The notes: generated by a model not told the origin, from the letters alone. 64,000 nucleotides of DNA from an uncultured Sphingobacteriaceae bacterium (GCA_946480915.1 CAMLLO010000021.1:13309-77308), one strand, 5' to 3'. Counted from the first letter of the stretch, positions 36,804 through 46,806 are shown. Numbers and translations are program-made.

Positions 36804-38039
36804 TTAGTTTGCTAAATAATAAAGTGTTGTTGAATTTTCTCTGCGGAATATACTGTTGGCCCTGTTTCTGATATCTTCTGATGATACAGCCAAATAACGA
36901 CTGGTTTCTTTATTAAAATCGGAAGCATTTCCAAGCAGTTCAAAGATCGCCAGATTCATTGCCTTATCAAGCAAGCTCATCTCCGAAAATGCCATCGTAG
37001 ATTCTATTTTATTTTTCACCTTGGTTAATTCATCATCAGCTATCAAATCTCTTTTAAGACGCTCAATTTCTTCCCAGATAGCAGCCTCTGCTTCTTCCAT
37101 CGAAACACCGTTGACAGGCTTACCCTCGATAATAAATAATCCGGGGTCAATACTGCCTGTAGAATGCGCATTAATTTCGCTGAAAAGCTTCTTGTTTTTA
37201 ATTAAATTAAGGTGAAGTCTGGATGCATTTCCCCTTGATAAAAGATCAGAAATTAAATCTGTTTCGTAATACCCTTGCTCTTTCCGTGCCGGACAATGAA
37301 AAACAGTATAGATCGCGTTTAAAGGAACATCCGCTTTAATGACTTCTCGCTGTTCCGCGATCTGTTGTGGCTCGACCGGCAAATTTCTGACAGGCTTTTC
37401 TGTTGAAGGAATGCTACCAAACCATTTTTCCGCAAGGACTTTAACTTCTGCCGTTGTTACCGCGCCACCTACAACCATTATGGCATTTGAAGGAACATAA
37501 AACTTTTTAAAAAAAGCTTTTACATCTTCCATCTGAGCATTTTCGATATGAGAAAGCTCTTTACCAATAGTTGCCCATTTGTAGGGATGGTTTTTATAAA
37601 CAAGCGGTCGTAATTTTAGCCAGACATCGCCATAAGGCTGATTAAGATAGCGCTGTTTAAACTCTTCGCATACAACGTTCTTTTGAACTTCAAGGCTTTT
37701 TTCTGAGAAAGCAAGACTTAACATTCTATCGCTTTCGAGCCAGAAAGCAGTCTCGAGATTTACCGCCGGAAGGGTAATGTAATAATTTGTTATATCGTTG
37801 CTCGTGAAGGCATTATTCTCGCCACCAACACGTTGTAAAGGTTCATCATAAGAAGGAATATTTACAGATCCTCCAAACATTAAGTGCTCAAACAAGTGTG
37901 CGAAGCCTGTTTGTTCGGGATTTTCATCGCGGGCACCAACATCGTATAAAATATTAACCACAGCCATCGGTGTAGTAAAATCTTCATGAACTATAACCTT
38001 AAGGCCATTATCTAAAGTGAATTGGTTGTATGATACCAT
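36804..38039 (-). CDS. M16-family zinc peptidase, catalytic subunit
   Basis: 411 residues from ATG 38039 (MVSYNQFTLDNGLKV). An ATG 18 codons upstream overlaps the region of the promoter and is less likely. The inverted zinc motif HxxEH is intact in FAHLFEHLMFGGS (about residues 50), with a downstream Glu in VVCEEFKQRY as third ligand. Two M16 half-barrels are present. It should work with the inactive partner encoded next, as in mitochondrial processing peptidase-like pairs. Confidence 0.92.
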   Translation of the reverse strand: MVSYNQFTLDNGLKVIVHEDFTTPMAVVNILYDVGARDENPEQTGFAHLFEHLMFGGSVNIPSYDEPLQRVGGENNAFTSNDITNYYITLPAVNLETAFWLESDRMLSLAFSEKSLEVQKNVVCEEFKQRYLNQPYGDVWLKLRPLVYKNHPYKWATIGKELSHIENAQMEDVKAFFKKFYVPSNAIMVVGGAVTTAEVKVLAEKWFGSIPSTEKPVRNLPVEPQQIAEQREVIKADVPLNAIYTVFHCPARKEQGYYETDLISDLLSRGNASRLHLNLIKNKKLFSEINAHSTGSIDPGLFIIEGKPVNGVSMEEAEAAIWEEIERLKRDLIADDELTKVKNKIESTMAFSEMSLLDKAMNLAIFELLGNASDFNKETSRYLAVSSEDIRNRANSIFRRENSTTLYYLAN

Positions 38040-38069
38040 TTTGTTTATAACGATTTTATAAAGGATGGA

Positions 38070-38077
38070 CAAAGGTA
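38070..38077 (-). promoter_or_regulatory. Predicted -7 box of the M16 operon
   Basis: TACCTTTG on the minus strand fits TAnnTTTG, about 31 bp before the ATG at 38039. No clear -33 element is seen. Confidence 0.4.
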
Positions 38078-38222
38078 AAAGTTTTGGTGACACCAGAAAT
38101 TCGGTGTCTGAGATAAGAGGAATTGATTTTAAAAAGGCGATAATTTCGTTCTGCCCTCACCATTTAAGGCCTTTTATTTTTGCTTCGCTATTTTTCCGAT
38201 AGGCTAAATTCTCTTTTTTATA

Positions 38223-39176
38223 TCAAAACCTGCTTCGCCATGCTCTTTGCTCCTCCTTACCGAGGAAAGTCCAAGCCAGTACCCGACTCACCTTCTGACC
38301 CTGCGACATATTTATGGTTTGCACATCTGCAGCTTTCAATTTTTTTAAAATCCTGGAGCAACCCTGGAGTGTTTCTTTTTTAGATACTAGCGAACTAAAC
38401 CAGAAAACGGACTTGCTAATGCAGGCACTTTCTTCTATCATCTGGCAGATAAATCGTTCTTCGCCGCCCTCGCACCAAAGCTCGGCATTTTGACCTCCGA
38501 AATTTAGCTTTGATCCAGCACTTGCCTGACCCAAATTATTCCATTTGCGCTTTGTACCGGCTGTCGCATCTTTTAAGGAAGCGTGAAAAGGTGGATTACA
38601 GATTGTTAAATCGAATATTTCTCCTGGATGAATGAGTCCGGTAAAAATATGCCCGGGAGAACTTTGCTTCCTGATTGAAATTAAATCCGTTAAAGAATTG
38701 ACTTCAACAATATTTTTTGCTGAGCGGACAGCCTTTTCATCAATCTCTGATCCTACAAAACTCCAGCCATATTCGTGGGTTCCGATCAAAGGGTAAATGC
38801 AATTGGCGCCTACTCCAATATCCAGTACTTTAATTTGTTTACCAAAAGGAATATTTCCTTCATCAGCCGTGGCCAGCAGATCTGCCATGTAATGAAGGTA
38901 ATCTGCTCTGCCCGGTATCGGCGGACACAAATAACCTTCCGGAATATCCCATAAGTTTATCCCATAAAAATACTTTAGCAATGCTTTATTCAGCACTTTT
39001 ACCGCTTCAGGATTTTTAAAATCAATTGATAAATCGTGAAACTGATTTTCGGACACATAACGCGACAGACCGGGACAACAGGCAATAAGTTCAGGAAAAT
39101 CATAACGCGACCGGTGCTTGTTTCGCGGATGCAGGTTATGTTTTTCTAATGGAATCTGTTTTATAGGAGCTGACAT
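38223..39176 (-). CDS. rlmF: 23S rRNA (adenine-1618 N6)-methyltransferase
   Basis: 317 residues from ATG 39176 (MSAPIKQIPLEKHNLHPRNK). The family start HPRNKHRSRYDFPELI and WDIPEGYLCPPIPGRADYLHYMADLL are characteristic of RlmF/YbiN. The SAM motif is KVLDIGVGANCIYPLIG, and the amino-methyltransferase motif is NPPFH. It methylates A1618 of 23S rRNA in E. coli. A candidate -7 box TAAATTTG (39204-39197) precedes the start. Confidence 0.92.
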   Translation of the reverse strand: MSAPIKQIPLEKHNLHPRNKHRSRYDFPELIACCPGLSRYVSENQFHDLSIDFKNPEAVKVLNKALLKYFYGINLWDIPEGYLCPPIPGRADYLHYMADLLATADEGNIPFGKQIKVLDIGVGANCIYPLIGTHEYGWSFVGSEIDEKAVRSAKNIVEVNSLTDLISIRKQSSPGHIFTGLIHPGEIFDLTICNPPFHASLKDATAGTKRKWNNLGQASAGSKLNFGGQNAELWCEGGEERFICQMIEESACISKSVFWFSSLVSKKETLQGCSRILKKLKAADVQTINMSQGQKVSRVLAWTFLGKEEQRAWRSRF

Positions 39177-39196
39177 AGAGCTTCGCTTAATCGGTT

Positions 39197-39204
39197 CAAA
39201 TTTA
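39197..39204 (-). promoter_or_regulatory. Predicted -7 box of rlmF
   Basis: TAAATTTG on the minus strand, 21 bp before the ATG at 39176; no clear -33 partner. Confidence 0.4.
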
Positions 39205-39372
39205 CGGATCAACTTTTGGTTATTTCTGTGAAGAGTTTAATTATGATAACGAAACTATCAAGAGTATATAAAGCTTACCAAAATCACAGTCTTAGGATTA
39301 AAAAAGATTGTAAAAAACCATAATACCACACATATGAAGACTGATACAGAACTTCATTAAGGATGTAAACGC

Positions 39373-39792
39373 CTATACATACGAAATCATAAGCTCATCA
39401 ACATCCGAATAGGTTGCCAATCCCAGCTCCTCCACATATTTACAATTTTCGGGATGATCAGGAGAAAAGAACATTGGCATATCAAAGCCAAGTTGTATAT
39501 AATACTGAGTAATAAAATTTTGAACCGGTAAATTATTCGCGGTTTCTTTAATGTGTTCGGTTAGCATCCTTAAAGGCTTTAATACCAACTTGATATCGTA
39601 GAGATCAAAATCATCATATAAAGGAATCCAACGACTCTGACCATCTATACTTAGCTGAATTGAAAACTCCTTTACCCCGGTCAGTATGCCTATCTGCCTC
39701 TCTGAATAACCGTTTCCTGAAATTAAAACAACCTTGTGACCAATATACCTGGTATATACTTTTATCCTGTCTGAAATACTAAGATTCGTCAT
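39373..39792 (-). CDS. Hypothetical protein
   Basis: 139 residues, not recognised, with no signal peptide or membrane segment. The first half is strand-rich (RIKVYTRYIGHKVVLISGNGYSERQIGILTGVKEFSIQLSIDGQSRWIPLYDDF) and could be a small barrel of the kind seen in Hfq/Sm-like or phage-type folds. The second half is helical, with a conserved-looking DMPMFFSPDHPENCKYV. It has 52 bp to the phospholipase gene upstream on the same strand. Function unknown. Confidence 0.65.
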   Translation of the reverse strand: MTNLSISDRIKVYTRYIGHKVVLISGNGYSERQIGILTGVKEFSIQLSIDGQSRWIPLYDDFDLYDIKLVLKPLRMLTEHIKETANNLPVQNFITQYYIQLGFDMPMFFSPDHPENCKYVEELGLATYSDVDELMISYV

Positions 39793-39844
39793 AACAATTG
39801 AATGAAAACAAATATAATACTAATTTTATTAGCATTATATATTT

Positions 39845-41139
39845 TTACAAATTGTTATAAAAACTACTTGAATTCACATCAATCACCGGGGCTTTTTGAA
39901 GTAGAAGCAGTGCCTCGGTAATTTCAGTATTCTTTCTTGGTTTCCTTTCATGAACACGAAGAGTCTTTTCTTTATTATAAAAAGAGATAAGATGGCTTTT
40001 AATCGGTGAAGTTAAGTTATCGAAATTTTTCCCTTTTAACTTTAATAAGTAATCGTCATAATTTATATCAGCCAGGCTATATTCCCCGGGAACGGTTTCT
40101 TTTCCGGTATCGAGCGTGCGGTTTGCTAATGATAATTGCTGAAAATGTAGTGTATTCAACGCCAGTGAATAATGACTTAAGGTAGCTTCGAAGCTTTTTA
40201 CAAACAGCGATTCGGCTTCAGGATTAAGCTGCTTAAATTTTAGTTTAGAAAGTGGCCCTATCTTGGGTAGGATTGGCAATAGAAAAGAAACTATTCTTGG
40301 AATAATTCCGGCTTTTTCATGGTCGCGGCCAAACTCATGATAATAGGTTCGGTTTTTCATGCGATAAGAAAAATTGCGGGCCCTAGCCCCCGGGTTGCTT
40401 TTTTTAATTTCTGAACGCTTATTTAACCAGGCAGCTTTTATGATGGTTGGAAATAAGGTTTTAACACTCCATCTGAACGAACCAATTGCGATTGACATGC
40501 TCCCAAAAACCTCGTCTATATCCAGTCCGTAAGTTCTATAAAATGCTTTTTCGATGACTGGTTTTGAGACATTAAAACCGATAAAATCGTGGTAGTTCTT
40601 TGAAGCATAATTCTCGCGGGCAGTTTGTAACAAATCAAACCCAAACTCTACCCTAGAATGCGATTTTTTGTGATCGGCATAAGTTACAACAGTCCAAATT
40701 CAGCTTTAATTTTAGGGTAGAGCAAGGGAACGGTCAAATTTGTTGCAATTGAATGGCCATAATTATCAGCCATGTAATGAGCAAGAACCCCCAGGGCAAA
40801 GGCGTACTCATCCAAAGTCTGGGCCTCTTCGATCAGGGCTACTGTAAAATCGCCACTTCTTACATTATGGACCAGGTTTGTAAATAATTTACTCCCGAAA
40901 GGATAATATCCAATGTCGGGAATAATTGCTCCTCCATAAGCATAGGAATGCGCTTCTAATAATTGTTCTGGTGTTGAGGAAGGATATTTTTTTAGAAGCA
41001 AAGGTTCGATAGATACCTTCCAGCTGGCATCGATAATTGCCTCGTGAGTGAGTACAGAATAAGCATTGGATTCTAATGAATTAAACAGAACCAGCACCAA
41101 AAGGAACTTTATACGAAAAAAAGAAGAAAGAAAATTCAT
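39845..41139 (-). pseudogene. Zinc-dependent phospholipase C family gene split by a frameshift
   Basis: Two minus-strand frames together give one protein. The first (41139-40684) has a signal peptide, then YSVLTHEAIID, IIPDIGYYPFGS, LVHNV and VLAHYMADNYGH, which are the His/Asp zinc ligands of the PF00882-type family, and stops at a TAA (40686-40684). The second is open through the same region (reading TVVTYADHKKSHSRVEFGFDLLQTA), continues to 39845 and lacks its own start. One inserted or lost base at about 40694-40705 explains this. Either the gene is broken or the sequence has an indel error. Confidence 0.78.
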
Positions 41140-41319
41140 TTTTTCAGAATGCTACGCAATGTAATTTGTTTTTACCATGAATGAATTGCGATCTGGCTCA
41201 GGTTTAATATTGAAAACACGCACGTATTAATATAATAGCGAATTGATGGATTTAGTTTGATTTGTTGCGTTATTTTGTCTCTAAACAAGATTAAGTACCA
41301 AGAAAAACTCTACTCGGGA

Positions 41320-42456
41320 TTATGCGAGCTTGTTTTCCTGGGTCAAATTATCTACATAAGAAATCTCGTCTGAGGTTGCGATTTCGGCCTTACTCTGAGC
41401 CTGAGAAAATCTATACTTTAATTTAAGAAAAGGCTTTTCGATAATATTATAGGAAAACACAGACATTATGCCGAGAAAAACCAGATTCTGAGGGAATTTT
41501 ACGGGCCAGTAATCCAACTTGCTAATAAACAATTGTTGCCACAAATAAATACTGTAAGACAATATCCCTATATAGTTGAGTACTTTCAGATTAAGAAATT
41601 TGAACCAAAGTCCTTTCGGGCCAAATACCGAATACATCATTATCAATCCTATAGTGAAATTAGCAATGGTACCATGAGTGCGACCAAGTGGAATAAACAA
41701 AAATCCCAGGTGCACTTTACTAGCCACGATTGGAAAAGAACGTAAAAAAAACAAGCAGAGCGCAGACAAATAAAAAACTCTATTCCAATACTGACTAATC
41801 TTTTCAATTATCTCGTCTTTATATAAAGCAAACAAACAACCTGTTGCAATAGCGTCAATCCTGGTAAATATGGTCAATTCATTCATCCAGCTTACCGGAT
41901 AAAGGAATAAGTATATTCTAACAATTGGAACCATTATAATAAACGCAATAGTTACATTCTTTCTGATTTTGGGTCCCAGAAGAAAAACCAAGGGCCAAAG
42001 GATATAAAAATGTTCTTCTATGCTAAGTGACCAGGCATGAGCCGTGAACCACTCTAATTGCCAGTTGAAATATTTAGTATAGGTAAGGGCAGTTAACCAA
42101 GATGATTTATTAATATATATATAACCGCAAACCTGAAGAACGAGATAGACGAGAAGAAGAAAATAGAATGCCGGAAAAATTCTTATAGTTCTTCTGATGA
42201 AAAATTTTTTGAGTGAAATTGTAAAGGTGCGTTGTTCTTCCTGTAATAGTAAAGAGGTTATCAAAAACCCCGAAATAACAAAAAAAACATTTACCCCTAA
42301 CTGACCATCGAATAAAAAACTTGTGAATGGCAACAACCAATTAAACTGTTTCAGACTGCTAAATGCATTGTCGACCAAATTTAGGTGATACAGAATTACT
42401 AGAAGAATACTTATAGCCCGTAATCCATTTAAGCTTGGATACCTCGTTTCACTCAT
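41320..42456 (-). CDS. Acyltransferase family 3 membrane protein
   Basis: 378 residues from ATG 42456 (MSETRYPSLNGLRAISILLV). About ten membrane helices. The family signatures are PSLNGLRAISILLVILYH with the conserved His, FFVISGFLITSLLL, RRTIRIFPAFYFLLLVYL and AWSLSIEEHFYILWPL. Such enzymes O-acylate sugars of peptidoglycan, exopolysaccharide or LPS. No polysaccharide cluster adjoins, so the acceptor is unknown. A promoter box ends 7 bp before the ATG. Confidence 0.9.
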   Translation of the reverse strand: MSETRYPSLNGLRAISILLVILYHLNLVDNAFSSLKQFNWLLPFTSFLFDGQLGVNVFFVISGFLITSLLLQEEQRTFTISLKKFFIRRTIRIFPAFYFLLLVYLVLQVCGYIYINKSSWLTALTYTKYFNWQLEWFTAHAWSLSIEEHFYILWPLVFLLGPKIRKNVTIAFIIMVPIVRIYLFLYPVSWMNELTIFTRIDAIATGCLFALYKDEIIEKISQYWNRVFYLSALCLFFLRSFPIVASKVHLGFLFIPLGRTHGTIANFTIGLIMMYSVFGPKGLWFKFLNLKVLNYIGILSYSIYLWQQLFISKLDYWPVKFPQNLVFLGIMSVFSYNIIEKPFLKLKYRFSQAQSKAEIATSDEISYVDNLTQENKLA

Positions 42457-42462
42457 ATTGAT

Positions 42463-42470
42463 CAAATATA
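42463..42470 (-). promoter_or_regulatory. Predicted -7 box, probably leaderless acyltransferase mRNA
   Basis: TATATTTG on the minus strand fits TAnnTTTG and ends 7 bp before the ATG at 42456. Confidence 0.5.
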
Positions 42471-42553
42471 TCGATGCATGGTATTTTATGCATCTTAACC
42501 CTTTTTAGCGAGGATAGTTTGCGTGAGCCTCTATTAAAACCGCGTAAATGCTT

Positions 42554-43441
42554 TTATATAAGAAAATTCACCAAGCCCTCTGATAGCTCAATCTTAATTT
42601 CTGTGGCTTTTTTTATTTTAATAAGTTGATCATCTGCATGGCAATAGAGCTCATCGCATTTAATGCGAATATTTTTACCTTTAAGGATATCGAACCGGGA
42701 AATCTCATTTGCTCCTTTTATAAGACCATCAACATAGGATAAAAACAGCTCTTTTTGTTCTTCCGGAATCAGAACCACTTCAAACTCACCATCGCCTGGA
42801 TCGCTTTGTGGAGAAAGATGGAGATTCGGGCCAATAGACTGGATGTTCATAATTTCGGCTAAAAGATATTTGCCAGAATGATCTATCCCGTCAATCTCGA
42901 GTTCACAATACGGGGCTTCATATGAAGAAATGATTTCGTGCAATAACCTAATCGCCAGCTCTAACTCCTCCTCTGCAGTTCCCTTATTCTTTTTACCCCG
43001 TTTCTTCATCTTTTTCATCAAAAGAGGAAGTACTCCATAACCGAAACTTTCGAGAAAAAAATGAGCGGATGATAAATTACTGATCCTGCCAACGTCGTAC
43101 TCTTTTACCTGCCCTTTATGCCATGATTGAATTACTTTTTCATCCTCATCAGGAATATCAAGAGTTTTTGCGATGTTATTGGCGGTTCCGGCTGGAAACA
43201 GAGCTATAGGTAGTTTATAAAAATGCCGTTCAATAAAGCTTTTAATGACTTTTCTTACTGTGCCATCTCCACCGGCAATAATTATAAATTCACTGTCAGA
43301 GGGTATTTTATCCCAGCCCTTTTTTTTCGTGGAAGAGTAGCTGCATTTAAACCCCTCCTCTTTCATCATCGATTTTAATTGTTTTTTCGTGTGCGATTCA
43401 TCCCCGGCCCCGGGATTGTGTAAAAGGACTGCTGACTTCAT
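42554..43441 (-). CDS. Diacylglycerol/lipid kinase family protein
   Basis: 295 residues with the DAGK catalytic fold: VLLHNPGAGDES at the start, the nucleotide loop FIIIAGGDGTVRKVIKSF, ALFPAGTANNIAKTLDIP, and a C-terminal beta-sandwich (ILKGKNIRIKCDELYCHADDQ). The GGDGT motif is intact, so kinase activity is likely. Substrates in this family include diacylglycerol, phosphatidylglycerol and sphingoid bases; Bacteroidota with sphingolipids make the last an option. It is divergent from surE. Confidence 0.88.
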   Translation of the reverse strand: MKSAVLLHNPGAGDESHTKKQLKSMMKEEGFKCSYSSTKKKGWDKIPSDSEFIIIAGGDGTVRKVIKSFIERHFYKLPIALFPAGTANNIAKTLDIPDEDEKVIQSWHKGQVKEYDVGRISNLSSAHFFLESFGYGVLPLLMKKMKKRGKKNKGTAEEELELAIRLLHEIISSYEAPYCELEIDGIDHSGKYLLAEIMNIQSIGPNLHLSPQSDPGDGEFEVVLIPEEQKELFLSYVDGLIKGANEISRFDILKGKNIRIKCDELYCHADDQLIKIKKATEIKIELSEGLVNFLI

Positions 43442-43511
43442 ATAATTAAATAAATTAAACTTTAAAACACCGTTCCTGTTAATTAGTTGGAGGTTAGAAA
43501 AATTTATAACG

Positions 43512-44252
43512 ATGAGAATACTGGTAACAAACGATGATGGTATCTATAGTCCGGGGATAGTAGCGCTTGCAGAAATTGCATCTAAGTTCGGAGAAGTAAG
43601 GGTTGTAGCACCAGATGTTGAGCAATCATCAATGGGGCATGCAGTTACCCATTCGAGGCCGCTGAGCTATAAAAAATCACCCATAGAATTCAAAGGAATT
43701 GAAGCATATCGTGTGAACGGCACACCAGCAGATTGCGTGGCTTTAGGTACACATTTATGGACCAATACCGATGTGGTACTTTCGGGAATCAATATGGGCC
43801 CAAACCTGGGTAATTCAATGTGGCATTCGGGTACACTAGCAGCAGCGAAACAAGCGGTACTGTTAGGAATAAAAGGGATTGCACTGAGTACGCCGGTAGG
43901 AAAAACCGAACCCGACTTTGATCTTCTTGCACCTTTTGTTGAAAAAACCCTTGAACTGCTGCTGGCCAACAAAGAACTTGCACTCTATAATGTCAATCTG
44001 CCTCCTGAACCTGTTGATCTTCGCTGGACTAGGCAATCTGTACGCCTGTATGACGGCAAGATAATTCCGGGCACAGACCCGATGGGAAGAAAACATTATT
44101 GGTTTACTGTAACCCCGCTTGAACCCGCCGAAAAAGGCACCGATCGATGGGCCGTAGAACATAATTATGTATCCATAACCCCTTTGCGACTGGATTTAAC
44201 GAATGAAAATGAATTGCAAAGAGCATTACAGCAACAAGCTATACCGTCTTGA
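43512..44252 (+). CDS. surE: 5'/3'-nucleotidase SurE
   Basis: 246 residues. The metal site ILVTNDDGIYSPGI is at the N-terminus, followed by PDVEQSSMGHAVT and YRVNGTPADCV. The late motifs are VLSGINMGPNLGNSMWHSGTLAAA and GIKGIALS. It removes phosphate from nucleoside 5'- and 3'-monophosphates and is linked to stationary-phase survival in E. coli. The next gene, a short acidic protein, starts 23 bp after its stop and may share the transcript. Confidence 0.95.
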   Translation: MRILVTNDDGIYSPGIVALAEIASKFGEVRVVAPDVEQSSMGHAVTHSRPLSYKKSPIEFKGIEAYRVNGTPADCVALGTHLWTNTDVVLSGINMGPNLGNSMWHSGTLAAAKQAVLLGIKGIALSTPVGKTEPDFDLLAPFVEKTLELLLANKELALYNVNLPPEPVDLRWTRQSVRLYDGKIIPGTDPMGRKHYWFTVTPLEPAEKGTDRWAVEHNYVSITPLRLDLTNENELQRALQQQAIPS

Positions 44253-44275
44253 TTTTTAACTTAATACCCCAGATC

Positions 44276-44527
44276 ATGAACATACCTAAAAAAAAAGAGC
44301 TTATAAAAGACACGGAAAATCTTCATGAGTTTCCTGCAAACGGCTCTAATGGAAACGGAGATTCGGACGACAAGGAAGCCGAAGAAATTGAACGGGAGAA
44401 TGATGATAAGGCGCTTGTTCCTGACGAGGATGACGATGACTTCGAAGAAACATACGGAGACCTGGACGGAGGAAAAGATGATCAGGCGATACCTGACCCT
44501 GAAAAAAGTGCCGAAAACTTTGAATAA
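44276..44527 (+). CDS. Short acidic disordered protein
   Basis: 83 residues from ATG 44276 (MNIPKKKELIKDTENLHEF). After a basic N-terminus, over 40 percent of residues are Asp or Glu, with an unbroken EDDDDDFEETYGDLDGG core and no hydrophobic segment, so it is probably disordered. I do not recognise it. It is followed by a strong terminator at 44675-44700. Codon use looks normal for the neighbourhood, which favours a real gene. Confidence 0.6.
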   Translation: MNIPKKKELIKDTENLHEFPANGSNGNGDSDDKEAEEIERENDDKALVPDEDDDDFEETYGDLDGGKDDQAIPDPEKSAENFE

Positions 44528-44890
44528 TTTCTCTCCTCATTTAAAGGGTGTAAATCTGCTTGTTTTGCGAGAAACAAGATTCCCCTTGAATAACCTCTGT
44601 TGTCGATATCTTTAAAAAGAAAAGGTTTTCCGGATTAAGTTCAAACTATCCCCCCTTTACAAAATATTACGCTCAGGATCGGCTATATCCGATCCTTTTT
44701 GGTTTTACTGCAAAAAATATCGAATTTCAAATTTACAAAGTACCAACATTGCTTTGGTCTGATGATTTTGCAAAAGCTCAAGATATTCACATAAAATTAA
44801 AACCCTTAAAGAGTTTATTTATTTCTGATAAGATGACGCGGACATCTCCCTACTCGAATTTTTCGGCAGAAAGCCCTATTCACTATTGTT
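44528..44890. other. Intergenic region with terminator, no gene seen
   Basis: 363 bp. It holds one terminator hairpin (listed separately) and A/T-rich sequence. No frame longer than about 30 codons with plausible composition and no TAnnTTTG box in a useful position was found before the antiporter gene at 44891. Confidence 0.5.
44675..44700 (+). terminator. Intrinsic terminator after the surE operon
   Basis: AGGATCGG (44675-44682), loop CTATAT, CCGATCCT (44689-44696), then TTTT. A perfect 8-bp GC-rich stem with a T-tail. Confidence 0.88.
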
Positions 44891-46756
44891 ATGGGTAAAG
44901 ATTCATTTTTACTACAGGCGATGGTTTATCTGGCCGCCGCCGTAATAGGAGTTAATTTGGCAAAAAGGCTTGGCCTGGGCTCGGTTTTAGGCTATCTATT
45001 AGCCGGAATTGCTATCGGGCCCTACGTTTTAGGATTTGTAGGAGAAGAAGGTAAAGAACTCATGCATGTGGCCGAATTCGGAGTGGTGATGATGTTGTTT
45101 GTAATCGGGCTGGAGCTTGAGCCGAATCTGCTCTGGCGAATGCAAAAGCTTATTTTAGGCTTAGGTGGACTGCAAATCCTGACAACTACCTTTATTATCG
45201 CCAGCATAGCCTTCTGGGTGGGGCAAAGCTGGCAGGTCTCGTTCGTAATAGGTTCGGTATTAGCCCTTTCTTCAACAGCTATCGTCATGCAAACGCTGAG
45301 CGAAAAAAGTCTGCTTAAAACAACTGCCGGACAATCTTCTTTTGCAGTGCTGCTTTCGCAGGATATTGCCGTTATTCCCTTGCTGGCAATTTTCCCACTA
45401 TTGGCAACACAACAAACAGATGTTATCAAGACTAATTTTACAGATCACCTTCCCGGCTGGCAGCAAGCCCTCCTTGTTTTAGCTGCAATCGCAGGTATTA
45501 TCATTGCGGGCCGATATCTTGTTGGCCCCTTTTTTAGATGGGTTGCAAAAACACGCCAGCGCGAACTATTTATGGCCACCGCTATTTTATTAGTTTTTTC
45601 TATCGCAGAGCTAATGATTGTTGTCGGACTTAGTCCTGCTCTGGGAACCTTTCTGGCCGGAGTAGTCTTGGCCAATAGTGAATACAGACATGAATTAGAA
45701 AGCGATATAGAACCATTTAAGGGATTGTTACTGGGATTGTTTTTTATTGCTGTAGGCGCCTCGATAAATTTCGGCTTGGTAGGCAGTATTCCCGGCTTGA
45801 TTGCTGTCCTCGTATTTTCTTTAATAGTGATAAAGGGCGTTATACTTTACGTACTTGGCAGTGCATTCGGCATAAAAGGCGACCAGAATATGATTTTCGC
45901 AGTTTCACTGGCGCAATCCGGCGAATTTGCTTTTGTCCTTTTTTCATTTGCAGGCCAATATCAATTGTTAAACCAGCGCACAATAGCTATTCTGGTAGCT
46001 GTGGTAGCAATTAGTATGGCCTTTGGTCCTCTCCTCTTCTTTTTGAATGAACGAGTGATCATGCCCCGTTTTTTTACAAAGCAATCCGGACGCAATAGCG
46101 ACGATATTTCAGAAACCAATTCAGTAATTATCGCAGGTTTTGGGCGGTACGGAAATATTATAGGGCGATTTCTAAAAGTTAACGGCATCTCTGCAACCAT
46201 ACTCGACAACGACTCGGACCGGGTAGATCTCTTGAGAAAATTCGGGTTCAAGGTTTATTATGGTGATGCTTCGCGATTTGACCTGATGAGGGCTGCCGGA
46301 GCCGAAAAAGCTACACTTATAATCATTGCCATGGATACTCCGGAACAATGCCTGCAAATGGTAAGCACTGTAAAAAGTAATTTCCCACACTTAAAGATCT
46401 TATCCAGAGCATACGATCGTAAAGATGCTTATGATCTTATGGAAGCCGGGGTAGACAATATTTACCGCGAAACACTTGATTCTTCCTTAAGATTAGGTGC
46501 CGATGCTTTAAAAATGCTTGGGTTTAAATCGCAGACTTGCGACCGGGCTGCCCGAATTTTTCTCCGCCATGATGAAGAGGCTCTTAAAGACATGATTAAA
46601 GACCGAACCGAAGCCTCCTCATACAGAGACTTAACTACCGAACGCATAACCGAACTTGAGGAAATGATATTAAACGATATAAAAAATATTGAAATTGCAG
46701 AAGCTGACAATGTATCAAATACAGAGGGCCCGGAATTAGACAATAAGGAAAAGTAA
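44891..46756 (+). CDS. CPA2 monovalent cation:proton antiporter, Kef type
   Basis: 621 residues. Residues 1-385 contain about 12 membrane helices with AGIAIGPYVLGFV, LALSSTAIVMQTL and LAQSGEFAFVLFSFAGQ, typical of KefB/KefC antiporters. Residues 410-530 are a TrkA-N NAD-binding domain (SVIIAGFGRYGNIIGRFLKVNG, ILDNDSDRVDLLRKFGFKVYYGDAS). The C-terminal 80 residues are helical and acidic. It should exchange potassium or sodium for protons under cytoplasmic nucleotide control. No KefF/KefG ancillary protein is adjacent. Confidence 0.92.
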   Translation: MGKDSFLLQAMVYLAAAVIGVNLAKRLGLGSVLGYLLAGIAIGPYVLGFVGEEGKELMHVAEFGVVMMLFVIGLELEPNLLWRMQKLILGLGGLQILTTTFIIASIAFWVGQSWQVSFVIGSVLALSSTAIVMQTLSEKSLLKTTAGQSSFAVLLSQDIAVIPLLAIFPLLATQQTDVIKTNFTDHLPGWQQALLVLAAIAGIIIAGRYLVGPFFRWVAKTRQRELFMATAILLVFSIAELMIVVGLSPALGTFLAGVVLANSEYRHELESDIEPFKGLLLGLFFIAVGASINFGLVGSIPGLIAVLVFSLIVIKGVILYVLGSAFGIKGDQNMIFAVSLAQSGEFAFVLFSFAGQYQLLNQRTIAILVAVVAISMAFGPLLFFLNERVIMPRFFTKQSGRNSDDISETNSVIIAGFGRYGNIIGRFLKVNGISATILDNDSDRVDLLRKFGFKVYYGDASRFDLMRAAGAEKATLIIIAMDTPEQCLQMVSTVKSNFPHLKILSRAYDRKDAYDLMEAGVDNIYRETLDSSLRLGADALKMLGFKSQTCDRAARIFLRHDEEALKDMIKDRTEASSYRDLTTERITELEEMILNDIKNIEIAEADNVSNTEGPELDNKEK

Positions 46757-46757
46757 A

Positions 46758-46789
46758 AAAGGTCAGAAGCTAATTTACCACTGACCTTT
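46758..46789. terminator. Convergent terminator between the antiporter and the QorB-like gene
   Basis: AAAGGTCAG (46758-46766) pairs with CTGACCTTT (46781-46789) around a 14-nt loop. It starts right after the antiporter stop. Confidence 0.6.
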
Positions 46790-46806
46790 GACGAATTAGC
46801 AGTAGA

